Under the pieces are notes generated by a model that did no database searches, was not told where the DNA came from, and worked only from the letters and a program-made list of their open reading frames with translations. From NCBI GenBank assembly GCA_002344785.1, contig DDUL01000033.1:1-64000 (forward strand): 64,000 bases of DNA, read 5' to 3'. The stretch comes from Bdellovibrionaceae bacterium UBA2339. GTDB lineage: Bacteria; Bdellovibrionota; Bdellovibrionia; Bdellovibrionales; JAMPXM01. The first letter of the stretch is position 1, and every line of letters starts with the position of its first letter. The translations under genes were made by a program, and so were the position numbers. Below, one piece after another: positions 25,440 through 31,862 of this stretch.

Positions 25440-26033
25440 ATGTCTCATCGAGTTGTGGGACGAGTGAAGGATGCGCATGGTCTCAAAGGTGAACTTTGGG
25501 TCGTGCTGTTTTCTGGCCAATGCGATTGGCTCGACGCGCTCAATGCCAGTGGTGAATTTCACCTTCGCCCTCAAGAAGGCTCCGACGAAGGAGCTCGTCG
25601 ATTCGCTCTCAAGGGCGCTCGTCGTCACAAAAACGGCGTGATTCTCCAAAGCTCAGATCTCCGAGATCGCACTCAGGCCGAAGCTTGGCGGGGTCACTTT
25701 CTTCAGATTCCAGAAAGCTTTCTGGTTGCTGGCCAAGGCGAAACTTATTTCCTCGCTGAGATCGAAGGCTTTGAAGTTTGGAAAGCCGATGCGAGCCGTG
25801 TTGGCCCCATCATCGGGTTTTCAACCAATGGTCTCCAAGATCTCCTACAGGTCCGCCTAAGTGGTGGAGAAATCGTCGAGATCCCATTTGTCGAAGATTT
25901 CGTTGAGCGAATTGATTCCAAGGAACGACGGATCTACATGCAGCTTCCGCCCGGCCTCTTTGAGGCTCAGTTGGGGAACGAAGCCTCCGACGAGGGCCCT
26001 GAATCTGATTCCTTGGAGTCCGACGACGAATGA
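25440..26033 (+). CDS. rimM: 16S rRNA processing protein RimM
   Basis: The product is 197 aa. The N-terminal RimM beta-barrel starts HRVVGRVKDAHGLKGELWV. The C-terminal PRC-like barrel contains YFLAEIEGFEV, GFSTNGLQDLLQVRL and IPFVEDFVERID. A short acidic tail (ASDEGPESDSLESDDE) is extra. RimM binds S19 and aids 30S head maturation. AAGGAG precedes the ATG, and trmD overlaps its stop as ATGA. A small palindrome (TCTAC-T-GTAGA) lies about 20 bases upstream. Confidence 0.95.
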   Translation: MSHRVVGRVKDAHGLKGELWVVLFSGQCDWLDALNASGEFHLRPQEGSDEGARRFALKGARRHKNGVILQSSDLRDRTQAEAWRGHFLQIPESFLVAGQGETYFLAEIEGFEVWKADASRVGPIIGFSTNGLQDLLQVRLSGGEIVEIPFVEDFVERIDSKERRIYMQLPPGLFEAQLGNEASDEGPESDSLESDDE

Positions 26034-26836
26034 ACTGGGGCGTGATCACGATCTTTCCCGAACTTTTGGATCAGGCGCTCAATGTCGGCGTCATTGGTCA
26101 GGCTCGTGCCCGAGGCCTATGGCAACTGGAGTTGATTAATCCGCGTCAGTTTACAAGCGACGTCCACCAAAGTGTTGATGATCGACCATTTGGCGGGGGT
26201 GACGGCATGCTCATGCTCGCCGAGCCTTTGGCTCAGGCCGTTGAAGCTTACGGACCTGCGCATGTGATTCATCTTTCGCCGAAGGGTCAAACTTGGACGG
26301 ATGTGCGCGCTCGCGAGTTGGCGACGCGATCTCGTGTTTTGCTAGTGGCCTCTCGCTACGCCGGTGTGGATCAGCGATGGATCGATGAGTATGTCGATGA
26401 GGAGATTTCGCTGGGTGATTTCATTCTGAGCGGGGGGGAACTGGCGGCGGCTTGTGTGATCGACTCTGTTCTGCGGCATCGTCCGGGCGTGCTCGGCAAT
26501 GAAGTCTCAGCTCATGCCGAGAGCTTTGGTGGACGATTCAATTTGCTCGAAGCTCCGCAGTACACAAGGCCGCGCGAATGGCGCGGACAATCTGTGCCCA
26601 GCGTGCTCGCGGGTGGTGATCACGCCAAAATCAATGACTATCAATTTCTGACTTCACTCAAGATCACACTGGCGATGAGGCCGGACTTGGTTCGCCGTGC
26701 GCTGCAAACCCCAGGTGTCGAGTTGGTTGAAGAACTGCGTCGAGTTGAAAAACGCCGCCATCGAGATGCCGAGTTCTCGGCGTGGCGCTGGAGCGATCTT
26801 CACAGCGAACTCGCCCAACTTTTGAATCAAAATTAG
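26030..26836 (+). CDS. trmD: tRNA (guanine-37-N1)-methyltransferase TrmD
   Basis: The product is 268 aa, a typical length. The SPOUT-fold trefoil knot is shown by VIHLSPKGQTW, LVASRYAGVDQRWIDEYVDEE and SLGDFILSGGELAA. Near the N-terminus are ITIFPELL and the DRPFGGGDGMLM substrate loop. It methylates G37 of tRNAs with S-adenosylmethionine and prevents frameshifting. The ATGA overlap with rimM indicates coupled translation. Confidence 0.97.
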   Translation: MNWGVITIFPELLDQALNVGVIGQARARGLWQLELINPRQFTSDVHQSVDDRPFGGGDGMLMLAEPLAQAVEAYGPAHVIHLSPKGQTWTDVRARELATRSRVLLVASRYAGVDQRWIDEYVDEEISLGDFILSGGELAAACVIDSVLRHRPGVLGNEVSAHAESFGGRFNLLEAPQYTRPREWRGQSVPSVLAGGDHAKINDYQFLTSLKITLAMRPDLVRRALQTPGVELVEELRRVEKRRHRDAEFSAWRWSDLHSELAQLLNQN

Positions 26837-26889
26837 AGCGAGTTTCGAGCGAAGAGGTTCATGGCGAGGCTGGTGAGTGGGGAGAATGC

Positions 26890-27480
26890 ATGCGAATCGC
26901 ACTCGGATTGATTCATTATCCGATCCAAGATCGTCAGGGTAAGGTCGTTGCGACCAACGTGACCAACCTTGATGTTCACGACATTGCTCGGGCCTCGCGC
27001 GTCTACGGACTGGATCGTTACTACATCATTCATCCCATGCAGGATCAGCAAATCTTCGTTCATCGCATGTTGGATCATTGGCGGGTGGGCGAGGGCGCGA
27101 AGATGAATCCAAAGCGACGTACGGCTCTGACGATGGTGGAGACGGCGGGCTCTTTGGATGAGGCCCTTCAGAACTGGCAGGAACGAATCGGTGCGAAGGA
27201 AAAGCCCTTGGTGGTGTCCACGCATGCGAGAGCCATCGACGGTGTCCCTATGGTGAGTTACCGGGAGATGCGTGAACGCATCGAGGCGGCTCGGGCTCAG
27301 GGAGGCGATCGTGACGTCTTTTTGATCTTTGGGACGGGGTTTGGACTGACGGAGGAGTTTATGCGGTCCTGCGACTTGCTGCTTGAGCCTGTACGAGGGG
27401 TTCCGCCGGATGATTATAGGCATCTTTCCGTCCGTTCCGCCGTGAGCATCATTCTTGACCGTCTGCTGGGGGCATGGTAA
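26890..27480 (+). CDS. SPOUT-type RNA methyltransferase (PF09936-like)
   Basis: The product is 196 aa. The start at 26890 (MRIALGLIHYPIQDRQGKVV) follows a GGGGAG ribosome site; longer in-frame starts overlap trmD. Conserved stretches include TNVTNLDVHDIARASRVYGL, YYIIHPMQDQ and DVFLIFGTGFGLTEEF near the knot. This family sits between trmD and rplS in delta-proteobacteria-like genomes and is annotated as a SAM-dependent RNA methyltransferase; its target is not established. It is in the same operon as its neighbours. Confidence 0.88.
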   Translation: MRIALGLIHYPIQDRQGKVVATNVTNLDVHDIARASRVYGLDRYYIIHPMQDQQIFVHRMLDHWRVGEGAKMNPKRRTALTMVETAGSLDEALQNWQERIGAKEKPLVVSTHARAIDGVPMVSYREMRERIEAARAQGGDRDVFLIFGTGFGLTEEFMRSCDLLLEPVRGVPPDDYRHLSVRSAVSIILDRLLGAW

Positions 27481-27530
27481 CCCCTTACCTCTTTGGAACA
27501 GAGCCCCACGTGCCTCGCGAGGATGGTGTT

Positions 27531-28037
27531 ATGGCAAAGGCGACAGCGAAATCGAGCAAATCAGGGAAAGCTTCGGCGGCTAAGAAATCGGCTGTTAAAG
27601 CGAAGAAAGTGAAAAAGGCACCCGCGACAGGCGAGACGAATTTGATTCGTCGAGTGGCGGCGAAGAAGACCAAGGCGAATCCTAAGGTTCAGGATTTCGG
27701 TCCCGGCGATACACTTGCAGTTTATGTGAAGGTTCGCGAAGGCGACAAAGAGCGCGTTCAGTTGTACCGCGGCGTTTGCATCAAGGTTCAAGGCAAAGGC
27801 TCGACTCGATCGTTCACTGTTCGCAAGATCTCTTCCGGCGTCGGTGTTGAACGTACATTCCCGATCATGAGCCCATCTTTGGATCGCGTTGAGGTTGTGT
27901 CGCGCGGTCAGGTTCGTCGCTCGAAGCTCTATTACCTCCGTGACTTGAAGGGCAAAGCCGCTCGCCTCACTTCCGAGCTCGTCGTGGCTGAAGAGAGTGC
28001 TGAAGCTCCGGCTGCCGAGGGCGAAACGCAAGGTTGA
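27531..28037 (+). CDS. rplS: 50S ribosomal protein L19 with basic N-terminal extension
   Basis: The product is 168 aa, about 50 longer than common L19. The core is recognisable: FGPGDTLAVYVKVREGDKER, YRGVCIKVQGKGSTRSFTVR, SGVGVERTFP, and RRSKLYYLRDLKGKAARL. Residues 1-45 are a Lys/Ala-rich extension (KATAKSSKSGKASAAKKSAV and on), like a histone-H1 tail, and the C-terminus is Ala/Glu-rich and acidic. The ATG at 27531 is preferred over 27474, which would overlap the previous gene. A strong terminator follows. Confidence 0.93.
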   Translation: MAKATAKSSKSGKASAAKKSAVKAKKVKKAPATGETNLIRRVAAKKTKANPKVQDFGPGDTLAVYVKVREGDKERVQLYRGVCIKVQGKGSTRSFTVRKISSGVGVERTFPIMSPSLDRVEVVSRGQVRRSKLYYLRDLKGKAARLTSELVVAEESAEAPAAEGETQG

Positions 28038-28061
28038 GACTTGCCGATATCATCATCGTAG

Positions 28062-28090
28062 AAAAAGGCAGCGGAGACGCTGCCTTTTTT
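28062..28090 (+). terminator. Intrinsic terminator after rplS
   Basis: GGCAGCG (28067-28073), a GAGA tetraloop and CGCTGCC (28078-28084) form a perfect stem. It is preceded by AAAAA and followed by six T (28085-28090). This ends the rimM-trmD-rplS operon. Confidence 0.95.
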
Positions 28091-28239
28091 ATTTGCTGCT
28101 CAGTGGAACTCTATGAGCGAAGTCAGGCTGAGAGGAACATTACGAAGCACACTATCGAATTGGCTTTAGGCGCAGTGTCTTGCGACTTGACCTTCACCAA
28201 GTGGCAAGGCGCAAGATGTGACGTCATGGAGGTGTGTTT

Positions 28240-28692
28240 ATGCAGATCACATTGTGGACTGTTTCAATGAGTCGTTCGATCGAGAAGTCATGTCGCTTTG
28301 GCCTCGTGCTGGGAAGCTTGTTTGTGGCGTTGGTTCTTGGATCCACGACGGCTTGGGCACATGGTGAGGATCATGCTGGTCCCAATGGCGGCGAGATTCG
28401 CATGCCGGGCGGCTTTCATGTTGAGGCCAAGCTTGTCGGGACACAGCTCAAGGTTTGGTTGCTGGATATCAACATCAAGAATCCTTCGGTGAAGAATTCC
28501 AACTTGGTTGCCGAAATTGTTCCGACTGCCGGAAAGGCCAAAACGCTTCGCGGTAAGTGCCAGGCGGCGACGGATCACTTTGTTTGTGATTTTTCGCGCG
28601 AGGCCTACGCGCAGTCGAAGTTGGTCGTCAAGGCGACGCGCGAGGGCAGTAAGGGGCAAGATGCGGTGTACGCGTTGCCGCTGAAATTCTGA
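28240..28692 (+). CDS. Secreted His-rich-start protein of the HGEDxxGPxGG type
   Basis: The product is 150 aa. The ATG at 28240 has GGAGG seven bases upstream; an ATG at 28267 would give a tighter signal peptide (FGLVLGSLFVALVLGSTTAWA). The mature N-terminus HGEDHAGPNGGEIRMPGGFH resembles the segment found in metal-efflux and related periplasmic proteins. The following beta-rich part (LKVWLLDINIKNPS) and two cysteines (GKCQAA, FVCDF) could form one disulfide. A periplasmic metal-related role is possible but not shown. The stop is directly abutted by an inverted-repeat element. Confidence 0.65.
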   Translation: MQITLWTVSMSRSIEKSCRFGLVLGSLFVALVLGSTTAWAHGEDHAGPNGGEIRMPGGFHVEAKLVGTQLKVWLLDINIKNPSVKNSNLVAEIVPTAGKAKTLRGKCQAATDHFVCDFSREAYAQSKLVVKATREGSKGQDAVYALPLKF

Positions 28693-28862
28693 AGCTGGTA
28701 TCGTTGAGTGTTGACCACGTCAAAAGACGGCCAAAATTTGAGAATGATCTGAGAACATGAGATGCCGAGTTGGCCTACCCATGAGGCCGTGAAGTCCTTC
28801 GTCCTTTTGCGAGGAAATTCCGACGAATCGACGAAGTCGCGCAACACTCAACGAGACCAGTT
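28693..28862 (+). ncRNA. Candidate structured RNA between a secreted-protein gene and rnhB
   Basis: Arms at 28693-28713 and 28842-28862 pair over 21 positions with one mismatch and one G-U (left end AGCTGGTATCGTTGAGTG). They enclose about 128 nt with a CGTC-AAAA-GACG hairpin (28718-28729) and CTTCGTC/GACGAAG (28797-28803 with 28830-28836). The element fills the gap exactly: it starts at the base after the upstream stop and ends just before the AGGGAG of rnhB. There is no T-run. The size and closing stem recall 6S-like RNAs, but no diagnostic sequence was recognised. Confidence 0.45.
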
Positions 28863-28877
28863 AGGGAGAACGCCACA

Positions 28878-29609
28878 GTGAAGCCCAAATCTCAATCCGC
28901 ACAATCCAAGACCTTGGGAAAGAAAGAATCGGATTTGCCTGTTGTGGATTGGGCGAGTCTTGGCCCAGCTCCGCTGATCGGCGTTGATGAAGTGGGACGT
29001 GGTTGTCTGGCGGGTCCAGTGATGGCCGGGGCGTGTGTGCTGCCATCCAATTACGTCGAGAAGTTCGCCTCATTAGGCGTGACGGACTCCAAGCTATTGT
29101 CCGCAACTCGGCGGGAAGAGTTGGCTGAAGTGCTTTCAGCTGAATGCGTGTTTGCGCTGGGATCTGCAAGCGCTGAGGAAATTGATCAAATCAACATCTT
29201 GCAGGCGACATTTTTGGCCATGCGCCGAGCGCTCAAGGATTTGGATGCGAAGCTCGGGATCTCGGCAAGCCAAGGGCATGTGTTGGTGGACGGACATCAG
29301 CTGATTCCGGGCGTTTTGCGTCAGCAAAGCTGCTTTGTGAAGGGTGATTTGCGAGTGCTGCCGATCGCGGCAGCCAGCATCTTGGCGAAGGTTGCCAGGG
29401 ATCGCCTGATGGCCGAGGCAATCGCGAGGTACCCCGGTTATGGATTTGAAAAGCACAAAGGCTACGCCTCGGCCGAGCATCGACGAGCCATTCAAGAGCT
29501 CGGTCCTTGCGCCCTGCATCGAAAGACTTTTGGGGGTGTCAGGGAGTTTTGTTCGGCCCAAGAGTCGCCACGAAGTGCAAGCCAAGATGTGGCTCCAGCG
29601 GCGTGGTGA
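28878..29609 (+). CDS. rnhB: Ribonuclease HII
   Basis: The product is 243 aa, with a GTG start behind AGGGAG. The catalytic acidic residues are seen in PLIGVDEVGRGCLAGPV (Asp-Glu), GHVLVDGHQLIPG (Asp) and VARDRLMAEA (Asp). The C-terminal HKGYASAEHRRAIQELGPC is typical. It removes RNA from RNA-DNA hybrids and misincorporated ribonucleotides. A Ser/Gln tail ends the protein. The yraN frame overlaps its 3' end. Confidence 0.95.
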   Translation: MKPKSQSAQSKTLGKKESDLPVVDWASLGPAPLIGVDEVGRGCLAGPVMAGACVLPSNYVEKFASLGVTDSKLLSATRREELAEVLSAECVFALGSASAEEIDQINILQATFLAMRRALKDLDAKLGISASQGHVLVDGHQLIPGVLRQQSCFVKGDLRVLPIAAASILAKVARDRLMAEAIARYPGYGFEKHKGYASAEHRRAIQELGPCALHRKTFGGVREFCSAQESPRSASQDVAPAAW

Positions 29610-29934
29610 AAGAGTTCTCGCATCGAATTGGCGAACTCGCTTTGCCGAGCTTGATCTCCTCACTCAGCGGGGTGAGCGCAGCCTCTGGATCTATGAAGTG
29701 AAATCCACTGACGAGCCTGAATTGTCGCTGAGGACTCGGCAGACCTTCAGACTGATGCGGGCCCAGGCATGGCTCGAAGATGAGTTGATGTATGCGCTCG
29801 GCTCAAGGCATGCGAGCGATTTGCAGCACCGACACGTCGAAGTTGGAGTTTCACTGCTTGTGCCTGACCTGAACGAGCCTACGAATCATGTGCGGAATAA
29901 CATTGAATTCATAGAAATCCCGGTCCTAGACTAA
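29536..29934 (+). CDS. yraN: YraN/UPF0102 family nuclease-like protein
   Basis: The product is about 132 aa from a GTG at 29536, the start that best fits family length; the same frame is open back to 29440. It overlaps the end of rnhB by 74 bases. The UPF0102 core is visible: AKMWLQRRGERVLASNWR, AELDLLTQRG (family GEIDLI) and WIYEVKS (family VFVEVK), a restriction-endonuclease-like fold. The Gly of GEIDL is Ala here. rnhB-yraN adjacency is common. Its cellular job is unknown. Confidence 0.78.
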   Translation: MSGSFVRPKSRHEVQAKMWLQRRGERVLASNWRTRFAELDLLTQRGERSLWIYEVKSTDEPELSLRTRQTFRLMRAQAWLEDELMYALGSRHASDLQHRHVEVGVSLLVPDLNEPTNHVRNNIEFIEIPVLD

Positions 29935-29938
29935 GTCT

Positions 29939-30394
29939 ATGCGACGGCTTGTTTTGAAATTGCTGGCCACTGTATTGGCTCTTCATTTGGCCACTCCTGC
30001 AGTGGCCCAGGTCCCCAATCAGAACTCTCAGGCCATGCGCGAGTTCATCCTCAGCTGCTCCTATGGGGTCATGGCGGGGACTCTTGTGGGAGCTGCGACC
30101 TTGGCGTTCTCGGATCGGCCGGGCAGCAATCTCAACCGCGTCGCCCGCGGGGCCTCTATCGGTTTGTACGCGGGTATATTGTTGGGTGTGTTTGTTGTTT
30201 ATGGCGGAGACTCGGGGCCGGATGAGGACGAAGTCCTTAGACAATACGGCGGCATGGATCTGAATTCGCCGGCGTCGGCGTCAGTGACTAAACCGTGGTT
30301 GAGGCAGGCTGCGCGCCTGCAAATCACGCCCATATTGGGTGCCGAACAGAACCTTGAGGGTGCACATCTACAGGCCGAGGTTTGGAGATTTTAA
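29939..30394 (+). CDS. Secreted/membrane hypothetical protein
   Basis: The product is 151 aa, four bases after yraN. A signal peptide (MRRLVLKLLATVLALHLATP, cleaved near AVAQ) is followed by two hydrophobic Gly-rich segments (CSYGVMAGTLVGAATLAF about 40-57, and GASIGLYAGILLGVFVVYGG about 71-90), so it should sit in the inner membrane. A hydrophilic tail follows. I recognise no family. It is probably the last gene of the rnhB-yraN unit. Confidence 0.68.
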   Translation: MRRLVLKLLATVLALHLATPAVAQVPNQNSQAMREFILSCSYGVMAGTLVGAATLAFSDRPGSNLNRVARGASIGLYAGILLGVFVVYGGDSGPDEDEVLRQYGGMDLNSPASASVTKPWLRQAARLQITPILGAEQNLEGAHLQAEVWRF

Positions 30395-30395
30395 T

Positions 30396-30418
30396 CGCGA
30401 GCCCTTTGCGGACTCGCG
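30396..30418. terminator. Bidirectional hairpin between convergent genes
   Basis: CGCGAG (30396-30401) and CTCGCG (30413-30418) pair around an 11-nt loop between converging stop codons. On the minus strand it is followed by ATTAAAATC, weakly U-rich. Confidence 0.42.
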
Positions 30419-30425
30419 CTCACTC

Positions 30426-30920
30426 TCACTTACCCTTCTTTTTTGCAGGTGCCGATGTGTTGGAGGTCGGCTGCATGGCTTGCGTGACGATGCGCTGAAG
30501 TTCTTCCTGCCGAGCTTCAACTTTTCTACGGCCGAGATCGGCTCCGAGAGCATAGAGCTTTGGCATTTCACGGGTGGATTTACGGCCCGTGGGAGTTTTG
30601 TAGAAGGTGATGAGTTCTTTGAGTTCAGACTCAGTAAATGCCGAGGCGTAGATTCCCGCAAGATCCGCTTCAAGCGCTGCGTAGCCCACGGTTTCTTCGA
30701 AAAACTTTTCGAGTTCCTTTCGCGAGGCTTTGAGGGCCGGATAGCTCTGAATCAGCTGATCCGTGTTCGTCGCGGTGAGATCCTTCATCATATTGGGAAG
30801 TTCCATGACCTTGAAGAGTTCAATGGCGGTCTTGGAACTTGCGCCTTGCGCGTGCGCCGTTAGGGGGAGTGCCGTGGTGAACATCAGTGCGGTCAGGGCT
30901 AAACAAAATGTCTTTCGCAT
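30426..30920 (-). CDS. Secreted DUF2059-domain protein
   Basis: The product is 164 aa from the ATG at 30920; a TTG four codons upstream is possible. A signal peptide (MRKTFCLALTALMFTTALPL, cleaved near AHAQ) leads to a helical DUF2059 domain. Telling runs are ELFKVMELPNMMKDL, FFEETVGYAALEADLAGIYA and FTESELKELITFYKTPTGRK. The last is the domain's hallmark Y-x-TP-x-G-R/K. The function of DUF2059 proteins is unknown. It follows in the same direction a larger secreted-protein gene 46 bp away. Confidence 0.85.
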   Translation of the reverse strand: MRKTFCLALTALMFTTALPLTAHAQGASSKTAIELFKVMELPNMMKDLTATNTDQLIQSYPALKASRKELEKFFEETVGYAALEADLAGIYASAFTESELKELITFYKTPTGRKSTREMPKLYALGADLGRRKVEARQEELQRIVTQAMQPTSNTSAPAKKKGK

Positions 30921-30965
30921 CGATATATCCAATCCTTTGGGTGGTCGTTCTCGTTGAAGTGAGAA

Positions 30966-31697
30966 TTAAAATGCAGGTTTCGCGAACGCATACTTCTGCC
31001 GAAGCACATCCATTTGCTTAGGGTTGAGTTGTGCCACGTTTTGCAGAGCCTCACGGAATGTGACTTCGGAGAGGGCGTCGGCGGACTTCGACGACATCAC
31101 ATAGATGAGGGTGTAGGGCTTGGCGTAATGATAGGCGACGAGTTCAGCTTGCTGCGAGCCGGACTTCGCGCGGAACTCGCGAATTTCGAATTCGAGACCA
31201 CGGGCGTTTCGAATACTCGGGCGACGTTTGACACTCACTTTGTTTTGCGGAGTGGACATGCTTCGCGCCGCTTCGCTCGCGAGTCGATCCGCTTCAGCCG
31301 CCGCATTGTCTCCTCGAGCGAGGATGAGGCGGGGGTAGAGAATACTTTGGCTGGAGTGAAAGTCAGTTTTGTTTTCGACATAGACCATGCAAAGCCCGAG
31401 GCGCTCGGCATCGGCCTTTGATTTCTTGAAGCCCTTCGGAGCCTTCACGGCAAAGCCAGCTTCAAGTCCAAGGCAGGCATAGTCGAGCTTGAGCGGATTG
31501 GGTTTTGTCGCCGACGAGATTGTCGAAGATTGGTCCGTGCCGCGCGGCTTTTTGACAGCGGCCTCGGCCTGAAGTCCGAGCATGAGTGACATGAGTGAGG
31601 TGATCGTCATAGCTCGGCGAAATACCATGCACTTTCCAACTTGGGTGTGCGTTGATCCGCGGCTGGAGACCGAGTGCATTCCGAAGATTGAGTTCAT
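30966..31697 (-). CDS. Secreted hypothetical protein
   Basis: The product is 243 aa. The ATG at 31697 has GAGGTG upstream, but an internal ATG at 31628 gives a much better signal peptide (MVFRRAMTITSLMSLMLGLQ, cleaved near AEA). The mature part has two cysteines (DYACLGLEAG and GLCMVYVEN) and a C-terminal segment (KPYTLIYVMSSKSADALSEV) reminiscent of domains that stabilise envelope proteins. I recognise no family. It probably forms an operon with the DUF2059 gene downstream. Confidence 0.68.
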   Translation of the reverse strand: MNSIFGMHSVSSRGSTHTQVGKCMVFRRAMTITSLMSLMLGLQAEAAVKKPRGTDQSSTISSATKPNPLKLDYACLGLEAGFAVKAPKGFKKSKADAERLGLCMVYVENKTDFHSSQSILYPRLILARGDNAAAEADRLASEAARSMSTPQNKVSVKRRPSIRNARGLEFEIREFRAKSGSQQAELVAYHYAKPYTLIYVMSSKSADALSEVTFREALQNVAQLNPKQMDVLRQKYAFAKPAF

Positions 31698-31769
31698 AGT
31701 TCACCTCGTGTTGTGGCTCTATTGTCCGCAGGCATTTTGAGCCTCGTCAACTGATTGCCTAAGGTATTT

Positions 31770-31795
31770 GGCCAAGTCTCTAGGCCAAGTCTCTA
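31770..31795. repeat. 13-nt direct tandem repeat (two copies)
   Basis: GGCCAAGTCTCTA occurs twice head to tail in the gap between lptD and a secreted-protein gene. It is flanked by a looser echo (ATTTGGC). No function is evident. Confidence 0.8.
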
Positions 31796-31862
31796 GGTAA
31801 GTTATTTGGCAAAGGACACTTGTGATTTGAGCGACAGGTGAGATGAGTGTTCTCCGCGAGCG

